Assembly (NCBI GenBank): GCA_052387255.1
Contig: JBQTJI010000048.1
Coordinates: 1-64,000 of the forward strand
DNA: 64,000 nt
Origin: JBBQXK01 sp052387255
Lineage (GTDB): Bacteria; Pseudomonadota; Alphaproteobacteria; Rhodobacterales; Rhodobacteraceae
Reading direction: 5' to 3'
Made by a program: the position numbers and the translations under genes. The notes beneath the pieces are model-generated. The model searched no databases. It was not told where the DNA came from and saw nothing but the letters and a program-made list of their open reading frames with translations. This document shows positions 51,790 to 59,615 of this stretch, piece by piece. Numbering within the stretch: position 1 is the stretch's first letter; each line of letters opens with the position of its first letter.

Positions 51790-53061
51790 TCAGGCCTTGC
51801 CGGTTTCGGCAGCCTTGTTGAGGTCATAGAGCGATTTGGCCAGTTTCTGGATTTCCCGGCGCATGGGGTTCTTGGCCGCCGTCTCGGCCAGGGGCAGGCC
51901 GTGGTCGTTGGCCTGCGTCACCTGGTGGCCGCCGTCGGGCAGCTGCACCTCGATGTCGATGTCCAGGCTTTCGGCCATGCGCTTGACCCGGGACTTCGCC
52001 GACAGATCGGTAAAGCGCGGCGCGCGGTTTAGGACATAGCGCAGCTTTTCATGGGGCAGCCCCTCGGCCTTGAGCGCGCGCACCAGGCGCAGCACGTTCT
52101 GGGCCGAGCGCAGGTCAAGTTCCATCAGCGCGAAGTAGACATGCGCGCGGGCCATCACCGTTTCGGTCCAGGACACGATGGTGGTCGGCATGTCGACGAC
52201 GACGAAGTCGAAGTTCGACAGCGCCATGTCCAGCACCCGGCCCACATCCTCGGGCGTGACCATGTCGAGCGGCAGCATGTCGGGCGGGGCGGTGAAGACG
52301 TGCAGCTTGTCGTTGAAGGTCAGCATCCCGCGCAGGAAGCTTTCGCTGTCGGCCCCGGCGGTATCGGACAGAATCTCGAAGATCGCATCGCGGCGCGGCA
52401 GGTCGAGCCCGGTCGAGATCGCGCCGAACTGCAGGTCCAGGTCGATCAGGCACACGCGCGGGCCGTCCTTGGGGGCGACCGTCGCCAGTTCCCAGGCAAG
52501 GTTCGAGGCGAATGTCGTGGCACCCACGCCGCCCGCCATGCCGTGCACCGGCAACAGCACGCCGTCCCGGTCGCCCTTGGCCTTGAAGGCCGGATGCGCC
52601 ACGGCGGCATCGTCGGCGGGCAGGGCGGCCGGGGCGGCGACGGGAGCGGGCGGCGGCAGGCGCAGGCGTTCGATGGAATCGTGCAAGGCACCTTCCGGCA
52701 GCGGATAGGGCACGAAGTCGTCGGCGCCGAGGCGCAGCAGCTGGTGCAGGGCCACGGGGCTGACGTTGTGGGCGATCAGCAGCACCTTGATCGCCCGTGC
52801 CTTCGCCTGGCGCAGGATGTCGGTGATGCGCGTCAGGTCGCCCTCATCTTCGGCATCGACGGCGATGGCGACGAATTCCAGTGTCGCGGCATCGGGCTGT
52901 TCCAGAAAGACCTGGGCATCCTCGAACGACAGGTCGCCCCAGCTTTCGCCAAGCTCGTTCTCCATGTCGTCGATCAGCAGCTCGAAATTCTGCACATCGC
53001 GAGAGATCGTGCAGGCCACGATCGGTGCCGGTTCCGGCTGCAAAGTTGCCACGCTCGTCAT
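51790..53061 (-). CDS. cpaE: Tad pilus localisation protein CpaE/TadZ
   Basis: A 423-residue protein with a receiver-like N-terminal domain (~20-140, 'IKVLLIAHNVSPVALHQLLR') and a MinD/ParA-type ATPase domain. Its deviant Walker A is 'GMAGGVGATTFASNLAWEL' and 'DLDLQFGAISTGLDLPRRDA' follows. CpaE directs the pilus machine to its cellular site. The receiver domain lacks a convincing phospho-acceptor Asp. The ATG at 53061 follows 'GAGGCG'; further upstream the frame is open but not conserved in character. Confidence 0.93.
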   Translation of the reverse strand: MTSVATLQPEPAPIVACTISRDVQNFELLIDDMENELGESWGDLSFEDAQVFLEQPDAATLEFVAIAVDAEDEGDLTRITDILRQAKARAIKVLLIAHNVSPVALHQLLRLGADDFVPYPLPEGALHDSIERLRLPPPAPVAAPAALPADDAAVAHPAFKAKGDRDGVLLPVHGMAGGVGATTFASNLAWELATVAPKDGPRVCLIDLDLQFGAISTGLDLPRRDAIFEILSDTAGADSESFLRGMLTFNDKLHVFTAPPDMLPLDMVTPEDVGRVLDMALSNFDFVVVDMPTTIVSWTETVMARAHVYFALMELDLRSAQNVLRLVRALKAEGLPHEKLRYVLNRAPRFTDLSAKSRVKRMAESLDIDIEVQLPDGGHQVTQANDHGLPLAETAAKNPMRREIQKLAKSLYDLNKAAETGKA

Positions 53062-53233
53062 CGCCTCATGCCCTTCTTTTCCGCCCGTTGCCGCCGGACC
53101 CGACCGTGCCCCCGCAAGACGGGAAACCGGTCGCATCGAAGGCATCGGACGTGGCCGTACGGATGGATCCGCAGGCCGTTCCCATTGCTTGCAAACTGCT
53201 GGGGAATGGTGGCGAGATTGGGGCTAAAAAACC

Positions 53234-53263
53234 GTTATAGTTTGATATTTAGGGATTTCAGGA
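53234..53263 (-). promoter_or_regulatory. possible promoter upstream of cpaE
   Basis: An AT-rich island (about 53222-53258) inside the Tad locus contains TATAAC on the minus strand (53239-53234), with only a weak -35 match about 17-18 bp upstream. Together with the hairpin at 53301-53322 it suggests that cpaE onward forms a separate transcript. Confidence 0.35.
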
Positions 53264-53300
53264 CAACAGGGAGCGAAAACGGGAACAATCCAGAGCGTCC

Positions 53301-53322
53301 TGCCCCCGCGCGGGCGGGGGCA
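53301..53322. terminator. terminator-like hairpin after the OmpA-type gene
   Basis: TGCCCCCGC-GCGG-GCGGGGGCA, a perfect nine-base-pair stem, 12 bp after the stop of the OmpA-type gene. No U-run follows on the minus strand, so it may attenuate rather than terminate. Confidence 0.45.
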
Positions 53323-53333
53323 GCACCCGGGGC

Positions 53334-53972
53334 TCACTGGCCCGGATTGGTCTGGGTTTCCTGATACTCGATCGGCGGGTGCGGCCGCTTGGCAAGATCC
53401 AGATACTCGCGGTGGATCACCTCGGCGTACTTGCCGTTCAGAAGGGTCGGATGGCGGCGCACAAAGCCCGACACCTCGGTGACCGTGCGGCGGTTGCGCA
53501 CCTCGGGCTGGTTCGTCGGCACGATGGGCCGGGTCTTGCCAAAGGACGCCAATGCCTCGAGCCGCGAACGGCTGATGCCCTGTGATGCAAAGTAGGACAC
53601 CACCGCCTGCGCCCGGCGCAGGCCGAGCGCCTGGTTGTAGGCGTTCGATCCGACCAGGTCGGTGTGCCCGTAGACGCGGAAGCGCACTTCGGGGAACTGC
53701 TTGATCCAGTTGGCCTGATGCGTCAGGACGCGCTGCGCCTCGGCATCCAGCGCCGCACTGTTGAAGGCGAAGTTGATGGTGTCGGGCACTTCCTGGCTGA
53801 ACCGCCCGGCCAGCGCCATGACATAGTCTTTCTGGCCGGTCATCACGAGGACGTTGTTCATCTGGGCGTTGCCGAAGGTGCCCATGTCGACGTCCGAGCC
53901 CGCCTCGCGGTCCACGGCACAGGCCGCCAGCGCGATCAGCGCCACTCCCGATAGAAAATGACGTGCGCGCAT
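53334..53972 (-). CDS. OmpA-family outer-membrane lipoprotein of the Tad locus
   Basis: A 212-residue lipoprotein: 'GVALIALAACAVDREAG' gives the lipobox. The C-terminal OmpA-like peptidoglycan-binding domain shows 'NFAFNSAALDAEAQRVL', 'FRVYGHTDLVGSNAYNQALG' and 'RRAQAVVSYFASQGISRSRL'. It occupies the position where CpaD/TadD-type proteins usually lie and probably anchors the secretin to the cell wall. The ATG at 53972 follows 'GGAG' overlapping the cpaC stop; a GTG at 53981 is an alternative. Confidence 0.9.
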   Translation of the reverse strand: MRARHFLSGVALIALAACAVDREAGSDVDMGTFGNAQMNNVLVMTGQKDYVMALAGRFSQEVPDTINFAFNSAALDAEAQRVLTHQANWIKQFPEVRFRVYGHTDLVGSNAYNQALGLRRAQAVVSYFASQGISRSRLEALASFGKTRPIVPTNQPEVRNRRTVTEVSGFVRRHPTLLNGKYAEVIHREYLDLAKRPHPPIEYQETQTNPGQ

Positions 53973-53977
53973 GGGGA

Positions 53978-55390
53978 TCACTCCATCACATAGCCATAGG
54001 GGCTGCCGAAGTCCTGCCGTGCCACTTCGCCTGCGGCACCGGTCATGTGGCGACCCTGCACCTTGCCGTAGAGGAACAGCTCGCCCTCGGTCGGCAGGCG
54101 CACGCGGTCGGTGGGCAGGGCCAGCGCCTCGCCCCGCGTGGGCGTGACAAGGTGGGCCGAGACGATGATCACCAGTTCCGACTGCGCCCGCTGGTACTCG
54201 GCCGACCGGAACAGCGCGCCCAGCACGGGCACGTCGCCCAGCCAGGGCACCTGGTCGTTCAGGTTGCGGAAGTCGTCCTGCAACAGGCCCGCCACGGCAA
54301 AGCTTTCGCCGTCCCGCATCTCGACCGTGGTCGAGGTTTCGCGGCGGCGGAAGGCGTTGATCGTGAAGCCGCCCGATTCGAGCGTGATCGTGTTGTCGAT
54401 GCTGCTGACGGCGGCGTTCAGCGTCAGGTTGATGATGTCGCCGTCGACGACCACGGGGGTGAAGTTAAGTTCAACACCGAAGGGCTTGTATTCGATGGTG
54501 ATTCCGTTGTCGCCACCGGCCACCGGGATGGGATATTCGCCACCCGCCAGGAACTTGGCCTCCTGCCCCGACAGGGCGGTCAGGTTCGGTTCGGCCAAGG
54601 TCCGCACGACGCCCTTGGATTCAAGTGCCTCGATCAGCACTGCAAATTCCAGCGACCCGGCGGTGAAGCCCAGGCCGAGCGCGCCGTTCGAGTTTCCGCT
54701 GATCGGGAAGTTTCCGTTTTCGAACACGTTGTTAATGGCTGCCTGGCTGCCGAAGTTGCCGGTGCCGACGACGCCGCCCACGGTGGACGAATTCGACTTG
54801 ATCCCCAGCGAAGCGCCCAGGTTCTTGGCGACCGAGCGCTGCATCTCGGCAAAGCGGACCTTCAGCATCACCTGCTGCGTGCCGCCGACCGTCATCAGGT
54901 TCGACACCCGTTCGGGCGCATAGCGATTGGCCAGGTCCAGCGCACGGTCCAGCTTGACCGTGGAGGACACCGTGCCCGACAGCACGATGCCGTCGTTTGC
55001 GGTGCGCACCTCGATGTTCTCGCCGGGCAGGATCTGGCGCAGGCGCTCCTTGAACTCGGCGACGTCGGGCGTGACCTGCACGTCGACGTTCGCGATCAGC
55101 TTGCCATCCGCCGACAGCAGGGTCAGCGTGGTGCGACCGGGGGCCTTGCCCAGGACATAGATCGAACTTTCCGACAGGGTCGAGATGTCGGCGATGCCGG
55201 GGTTGGCGATCGACAGTTCGGCGAAGGGGACATCGCTTTCGACGACGACGGCCCGGTTCATCGGCACCTGAAGCGCGCCGGTGGGCGACCCCGTCATCAC
55301 CCGCAGCGTTTCTGCCGCGACCGGGACCAGGGCTGACGACCCGAGCGCAATTCCCAGCGCCGTTGCCGTCAGTAGGATACGGATGCTCAT
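53978..55390 (-). CDS. cpaC: Tad pilus secretin CpaC/RcpA
   Basis: A 470-residue outer-membrane secretin with signal peptide 'MSIRILLTATALGIALGSSA' and further to VAAE. The N-terminal domain has 'LTLLSADGKLIANVDVQVTP' and a BON-like segment. The secretin core has 'VMLKVRFAEMQRSVAKNLGA', 'RTLAEPNLTALSGQEAKFLA' and 'VPWLGDVPVLGALFRSAEYQ'. It forms the pore for the pilus. It is separated from cpaB by an unusually long 204-bp gap. Confidence 0.96.
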   Translation of the reverse strand: MSIRILLTATALGIALGSSALVPVAAETLRVMTGSPTGALQVPMNRAVVVESDVPFAELSIANPGIADISTLSESSIYVLGKAPGRTTLTLLSADGKLIANVDVQVTPDVAEFKERLRQILPGENIEVRTANDGIVLSGTVSSTVKLDRALDLANRYAPERVSNLMTVGGTQQVMLKVRFAEMQRSVAKNLGASLGIKSNSSTVGGVVGTGNFGSQAAINNVFENGNFPISGNSNGALGLGFTAGSLEFAVLIEALESKGVVRTLAEPNLTALSGQEAKFLAGGEYPIPVAGGDNGITIEYKPFGVELNFTPVVVDGDIINLTLNAAVSSIDNTITLESGGFTINAFRRRETSTTVEMRDGESFAVAGLLQDDFRNLNDQVPWLGDVPVLGALFRSAEYQRAQSELVIIVSAHLVTPTRGEALALPTDRVRLPTEGELFLYGKVQGRHMTGAAGEVARQDFGSPYGYVME

Positions 55391-55506
55391 GTGACCTGCC
55401 TTTCGGATCACGCCTCAAACCGGGTCTTTTCGCCCGCTCTTCATTCCGGACATTGCCGGAGTCCTGCTTTTTTTGCAAGAATCAAACGCTTGGGCGTCGA
55501 TCCTTA

Positions 55507-55515
55507 TGTGGATAA
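55507..55515 (-). promoter_or_regulatory. consensus DnaA box in the cpaC-cpaB gap
   Basis: TGTGGATAA on the plus strand is the complement of TTATCCACA, the exact DnaA 9-mer. It is single and lies in a 204-bp non-coding gap. Chance occurrence is possible; regulation of cpaC by DnaA is speculative. Confidence 0.35.
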
Positions 55516-55594
55516 CTTGCAACAGGGCCACTTGGCCCGGAAATGGAATGCGGCGGCACACCATATCTGGTGGCCGCCGGATGAGTTTCCACCA

Positions 55595-56440
55595 TCAGTT
55601 GGTGCAGGGGATTGGGGTTTCCACCAGGTCAGCACCCTTGCGGGTCTTGATCGAGCAGACCTTCTCTTCCACGATCACCGCTTCGGCCTGTTCCTGGATG
55701 CCCAGAAGCGCATTGCCGTCGACCTCGACAAAGCCCGCTTCGGACACGTCGTTGGCACCGACCAGTGACAGGGCCAGCCGTCCGGTGGCCTGCGCCTGGG
55801 CCAGGCGCGCCACTTCTTCGGGGGTCGCCTCGACCGTCACGGTGCGGGCGATCAGCGTGGATGTCGTGTTCTCGGCATCGGCGGTCTGGTCGACGGCCAC
55901 GATCTTGATCGAGCTTTCGATCAGCTGCGTCAGTTCTCCTTGCGTGTCCGACGCGCCGCCGGTCCAGTAGACATCGACCACGTCGCCCGGCTGCAGGAAG
56001 CCCGACACGCCCGAGGCCACGTCGACCTTGATCGCAAAGGCGCGCATCCCCTTGGACAGGCGCGCGGTCAGGCCCACGTCCTGGCCGGGTTCCGACACCT
56101 TGGCGGCCAGCACAGGCTCCATCTTGTCCATCTGGCGGATGATGAAGCGCGGCTTGGCATCGTCGCTGGGGAACAGGGTGGCCTCGTCCTCGAAAAAGCC
56201 TTCGGGCAGGTTGTTCTTGGGCATCAGCACCTTCTGCACGTCGTCCTTGGTCAGCGCGGCCCCGTAGACCAGCGGCTTGTTGGTCACATAGACCTCGACG
56301 AAGGGTCCGATCTTGGCGCGGAAGGCGCGCTCCTTGGCCAGTTCGGCCTGGTTCGCGCCCACGAACCCCTGCACCATGTAGACCGCCACGCCCGCCAGGG
56401 CGAGACCGACCACCAGCACCAATCCGAACATTGCACGCAT
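55595..56440 (-). CDS. cpaB: Tad pilus assembly protein CpaB/RcpC
   Basis: A 281-residue protein with one N-terminal membrane anchor ('FGLVLVVGLALAGVAVYMVQ') and periplasmic SAF domains: 'EVYVTNKPLVYGAALTKDDV', 'MRAFAIKVDVASGVSGFLQP' then GDVVDVYWTG, and a C-terminal 'IKTRKGADLVETPIPC'. CpaB/RcpC is thought to stabilise the secretin channel. It follows the pilin genes and precedes cpaC. Confidence 0.95.
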   Translation of the reverse strand: MRAMFGLVLVVGLALAGVAVYMVQGFVGANQAELAKERAFRAKIGPFVEVYVTNKPLVYGAALTKDDVQKVLMPKNNLPEGFFEDEATLFPSDDAKPRFIIRQMDKMEPVLAAKVSEPGQDVGLTARLSKGMRAFAIKVDVASGVSGFLQPGDVVDVYWTGGASDTQGELTQLIESSIKIVAVDQTADAENTTSTLIARTVTVEATPEEVARLAQAQATGRLALSLVGANDVSEAGFVEVDGNALLGIQEQAEAVIVEEKVCSIKTRKGADLVETPIPCTN

Positions 56441-56501
56441 TTGCCCATTCCCCTTTTCGATTGATCGTCTGCGCGGGATGTCCGCGAAATCCGATGCTAT
56501 G

Positions 56502-56705
56502 TCAGCGCGTTCCCGCCTCGGTCACGTTGTCGGCGATCCCGGTCGAGGCATTCACCACGACACCTTCGTTGATGATGATGAACACGCCGGTCACCATCAC
56601 CACCATGGCGGCGGTCAGCACCACCCAGTCCACGGTCACCGCACCCTCTTCGCCCTTGACGAACACCGCGGCCCCGCGGCGCAAGCTGCACATCGACTTG
56701 AACAT
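56502..56705 (-). CDS. Flp-type pilin-like protein (divergent)
   Basis: A 67-residue protein with a class IV-type leader region: 'MFKSMCSLRRGAAVFVKGEE', then 'GAVTVDWVVLTAAMVVMVTG' and VFIIINEGVVVN. The GEEGAVTVDWVVLTAA block aligns with the two Flp pilins nearby (DEAGAVTVDWVVLTAA), but the rest differs. It may be a minor pilin or pseudopilin. It lies 61 bp upstream of cpaB on the same strand. Confidence 0.85.
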   Translation of the reverse strand: MFKSMCSLRRGAAVFVKGEEGAVTVDWVVLTAAMVVMVTGVFIIINEGVVVNASTGIADNVTEAGTR

Positions 56706-56892
56706 GTTTCCGCCACTCCAGTACCGGGGCCCGCACCACCGACCCAGCGATACCGCTGGAATGTGGCGTGAACTTGGCAATTTCCGCTTGTTTTCGAGGG
56801 TGTTCGCCATCTGCAGGGACAGCCTCGCAAGCGAAGGCGCGGCCCCCCGGGGGGACCGCGCCTTGGCCGAACCGGCAGACCGGTCGTCAGGA

Positions 56893-57078
56893 TCAGCGGC
56901 TGGACGCTTCGGTCAGGTCGCCGACGATGGTTTCGGCGGTCGCGTCGATGGCGGGCGACAGCGTGGCGATGACAGCCATGCCCAGGCCGACCAGAGCGGC
57001 GGTCAGCACGACCCAGTCGACGGTCACGGCGCCGGCTTCGTCGTTCTTGAAGGATTTGAAGAGGTTCAGCAGTTTCAT
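56893..57078 (-). CDS. flp: Flp family type IVb pilin, copy 1
   Basis: A 61-residue prepilin: 'MKLLNLFKSFKNDEAGAVTV' then 'DWVVLTAALVGLGMAVIATL'. The likely CpaA cleavage lies before the hydrophobic stretch, in the DEAGAVTVDW region. The protein is identical to that encoded at 57353-57538; the two genes differ at eight positions, all silent. 'AAAGGGA' precedes the ATG. It probably forms the pilus fibre. Confidence 0.95.
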   Translation of the reverse strand: MKLLNLFKSFKNDEAGAVTVDWVVLTAALVGLGMAVIATLSPAIDATAETIVGDLTEASSR

Positions 57079-57143
57079 GGTCTTGGTCCCTTTCGTGGGG
57101 TTTGAAGGATCAGTCGTTGCCACCGCATCGCGATCTTCGGGGT

Positions 57144-57159
57144 CCGGCCTCTGTTCCGG
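57144..57159 (-). promoter_or_regulatory. conserved block upstream of flp copy 1
   Basis: CCGGAACAGAGGCCGG (minus-strand reading) lies 66 bp before the start codon of flp copy 1. The same 16 bases lie 68 bp before copy 2 (57606-57621). A second shared block, GCGGTGGCAAC, lies 38 bp before both starts (57116-57126 and 57576-57586). Probably promoter or activator sites carried along in the duplication. Confidence 0.45.
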
Positions 57160-57352
57160 GCCGATCATCCTGCGGCTCGGGTATCGTTCTGCCGGTCGAA
57201 TCGGGCAGAATTGGGAAATCGCGGGGGTGTTTCTGGGGTCGGTTCCCGGTTTTCCCGCGGCAGGGCGGGCGGGCGTGGCATCGCCCGCAAAGGGCAAGGC
57301 GCGGCCCCGTTTCCGGGACCGCGCCTGCGTCAGACCGTCAGGTCCGGTGAAA

Positions 57353-57538
57353 TCAGCGGCTCGACGCTTCGGTCAGGTCGCCGACGATGGTTTCGGCGGT
57401 CGCGTCGATGGCGGGCGACAGCGTCGCGATCACGGCCATGCCCAGGCCGACCAGGGCGGCGGTCAGCACGACCCAGTCCACCGTCACGGCACCGGCTTCG
57501 TCGTTCTTGAAGGATTTGAAGAGGTTCAGCAGTTTCAT
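57353..57538 (-). CDS. flp: Flp family type IVb pilin, copy 2
   Basis: A 61-residue prepilin identical in protein sequence to copy 1 and upstream of it in the same direction. It begins 'MKLLNLFKSFKNDEAGAVTV'. Silent differences at eight sites show that the duplication is not brand new but the protein has been held constant by selection or gene conversion. 'AAAGGGA' precedes the ATG. It is the first gene of the Tad locus and is divergent from a lytic transglycosylase gene. Confidence 0.95.
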   Translation of the reverse strand: MKLLNLFKSFKNDEAGAVTVDWVVLTAALVGLGMAVIATLSPAIDATAETIVGDLTEASSR

Positions 57539-57605
57539 CGTTCGGTCCCTTTCGTGGGTGCTTGGTCAGTTGCTGGTTGCCACCGCGACGGTTTCCTTGG
57601 TAGGC

Positions 57606-57621
57606 CCGGCCTCTGTTCCGG
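57606..57621 (-). promoter_or_regulatory. conserved block upstream of flp copy 2
   Basis: The same CCGGAACAGAGGCCGG as at 57144-57159, 68 bp upstream of flp copy 2. Most of the remaining gap to the transglycosylase start (57622-57901) shows no clear gene; it is AT-richer near 57720-57800 and should hold the divergent promoter. Confidence 0.45.
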
Positions 57622-57901
57622 CCCGGTCTCCGTCTCGGCATGTTTAGAATTTGCAAGGGACCTGCGGCGTGACTTGGGAGCAACGGTGACCCTTTGAAGG
57701 CAGGCAGGAAGTCCTGCGGAATTCTTGCAACAACCTGATAATGAACGGTTAAGTTCCTGGGCGGGTGATCGGGCCTTGGGCGCGATTGCCTCATATTCGC
57801 CGCAATTGAAGGGCTTAGGTGGTCAAAAGCGCCCGTTCCGACCGCTGCGGCGTGCGGGATGGCCCAAAAGACCAAATGACGACGAGCAGCCAAGGCATGC
57901 C

Positions 57902-58771
57902 ATGACCCTTCGCAGGACGCTGTCGATTCTGTGCATTGCCGGGGCGGGAACGCTGGCCGGGATGGTGCCGCTGCGGGCCGAGATCGAGGATTTCACCTTT
58001 CGCCGCATCAAGGTGGGCGAGGCGAAGGGGCCGCGCATCACCGTGCAGATCGATCCCGCCGAGCAGGCCCGCCGCCTGGCCGCACTGCCCAAGGCCGAAC
58101 CCTACACGAAGCCCGCCGATGAGGCCCCCGTGGCCGAGCCTGCGCCTGCGGGGCCGACCGCCCCCGTGGCCAATTCGGCCTATGGCTGGTTCTGGGACAC
58201 GGTGTCGCCCGCTCGCGGGGCGGTGCAGGGCCGCTTTCCGCAGGCGCTGGCCATGCTGTCGCAGGGACCGGGCGGCGCGCGTGTGGGCGCGCCCCGGATG
58301 CAGCACCTGCAGAACGTGGTCGACAGCTATGGCACGCAGATCCTCAAGGCCACCATCGGCACCGACGTGTCGCCTGCGCTGGTGCTGGCCGTCATCGGCA
58401 TCGAAAGTGCCGGCCGCGCCGATGCGGTCAGTTCGGCGGGGGCCGAGGGGCTGATGCAGCTGATCCCCGCCACGGCGGAACGGTTCGGCGTGACCGACGC
58501 GAAGGACCCCGCGCAAAACATCAAGGGAGGCGTCGCCTATCTGGACTGGCTGATGGACGAGTTCGACAGCGATCCCCTGATGGTGCTGGCCGCCTACAAC
58601 GCCGGCGAGGGCGCGGTGAAGGCCAACGCGGGCGTGCCGCCCTATGCCGAGACGCGCGACTATGTGCCCAAGGTGCTGGCCGCCTGGCAGGTGGCCCAGG
58701 GGCTGTGCCTGTCGCCGCCCGAACTGGTCAGCGATCCGTGCGTGTTCAGGGTGCTGTCGGCGTCGAACTGA
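57902..58771 (+). CDS. lytic transglycosylase (SLT domain)
   Basis: A 289-residue periplasmic peptidoglycan lyase. The signal peptide is 'TLSILCIAGAGTLAGMVPLR' to RAE. A Pro/Ala-rich linker covers ~70-95. The SLT domain has the catalytic Glu in 'VLAVIGIESAGRADAVSSAG', then 'AEGLMQLIPATAERFGVTDA', 'NIKGGVAYLDWLM' and 'LAAYNAGEGAVKANAGVPPY'. It is divergent from the Tad locus and could open the cell wall for the pilus, which is inference from position. The ATG at 57902 follows 'AAGG'. Confidence 0.92.
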   Translation: MTLRRTLSILCIAGAGTLAGMVPLRAEIEDFTFRRIKVGEAKGPRITVQIDPAEQARRLAALPKAEPYTKPADEAPVAEPAPAGPTAPVANSAYGWFWDTVSPARGAVQGRFPQALAMLSQGPGGARVGAPRMQHLQNVVDSYGTQILKATIGTDVSPALVLAVIGIESAGRADAVSSAGAEGLMQLIPATAERFGVTDAKDPAQNIKGGVAYLDWLMDEFDSDPLMVLAAYNAGEGAVKANAGVPPYAETRDYVPKVLAAWQVAQGLCLSPPELVSDPCVFRVLSASN

Positions 58772-58774
58772 GGC

Positions 58775-59401
58775 TCAGCCGACCAGCGTCGCCTCGGTCG
58801 CCGCGCGCATCTCGGCCTCGGTCACGCCCTCGGCCAGTTCCACCAGCCGCAGCCCCCCTGGCACCACGTCGAGCACGCCGAGGTTGGTGATGATCCGGTC
58901 GACCACGCCCTTGCCGGTCAGGGGCAGGGTGCAGGCCCTCAGCACCTTCGATTCGCCGTGTTTCGACGTGTGGTCCATCACCACGACCACGCGGCCCACG
59001 CCCGCCACCAGGTCCATGGCACCCCCCATGCCCTTGACCAGCTTGCCGGGGATCATCCAGTTCGCGAGGTCCCCGTTCTCGGCCACCTCCATCGCGCCCA
59101 GGATCGCCATGGCGATCTTGCCGCCCCGGATCATGGCAAAGGACTGCGCGCTGTCGAAGAACGCGGTCTGCGGCAGTTCGGTGATGGTCTGCTTGCCGGC
59201 GTTGATCAGGTCGGGGTCTTCCTCGCCCTCGAACGGGAAGGGTCCCATCCCCAGCATCCCGTTCTCGGACTGCAGCGTCACGTTCACGCCTGCGGGGATG
59301 TAGTTCGCCACCAGCGTCGGGATGCCGATGCCGAGGTTGACGTACCAGCCGTCCTGCAGTTCCTGCGCCGCCCGCGCGGCGATCTGGTTGCGGTCCCACA
59401 T
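58775..59401 (-). CDS. scoB: 3-oxoacid CoA-transferase subunit B
   Basis: Beta subunit of an acetoacetate/succinyl-CoA:3-ketoacid CoA-transferase used in ketone-body or short-chain fatty-acid breakdown. The 208 residues show 'AAQELQDGWYVNLGIGIPTL', the active-site Glu in 'VTLQSENGMLGMGPFP' and 'GAMDLVAGVGRVVVVMDHTS'. The ATG overlaps by one base the stop of a small ORF lying between it and subunit A. Substrate (acetoacetate versus other acids) is not certain. Confidence 0.93.
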   Translation of the reverse strand: MWDRNQIAARAAQELQDGWYVNLGIGIPTLVANYIPAGVNVTLQSENGMLGMGPFPFEGEEDPDLINAGKQTITELPQTAFFDSAQSFAMIRGGKIAMAILGAMEVAENGDLANWMIPGKLVKGMGGAMDLVAGVGRVVVVMDHTSKHGESKVLRACTLPLTGKGVVDRIITNLGVLDVVPGGLRLVELAEGVTEAEMRAATEATLVG

Positions 59402-59613
59402 TATTTTGTCCTCATCGGATCAAGACGCGTGCCCATCAAGACGCACATCATGCTGGCAACCTTCAGAACAGCCTCCGTTTTGTCTTCAGTCTGGGGAAAA
59501 AGCATGCCGTGTGTTTCCTCAAGAAAAGCTACCGCCCTTCTAGCTTCCAACAGAGTCTGGCAAACGTCGTCGGCTGCCTGTTGAATGATCTTTGTCGCTT
59601 CATCCGTCGCCAT
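59401..59613 (-). CDS. small hypothetical ORF inserted between CoA-transferase subunits
   Basis: Encodes 70 residues, 'MATDEATKIIQQAADDVCQT' to 'CVLMGTRLDPMRTK', predicted helical and soluble, of no family I recognise. It lies two bases after the scoA stop and its TAA overlaps the scoB ATG by one base, so it is positioned to be translated in the operon. Its composition is clearly AT-richer than scoA and scoB. CoA-transferase subunits are normally adjacent, so this looks like an insertion that preserved coupling. It has no strong ribosome-binding site of its own. Confidence 0.65.
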   Translation of the reverse strand: MATDEATKIIQQAADDVCQTLLEARRAVAFLEETHGMLFPQTEDKTEAVLKVASMMCVLMGTRLDPMRTK

Positions 59614-59615
59614 AC

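Noticed and set aside
55507..55515. DnaA box considered as evidence for a replication origin
   Set aside because: A single box inside a pilus locus, with no dnaA, parA/parB, gidA or further boxes around it.
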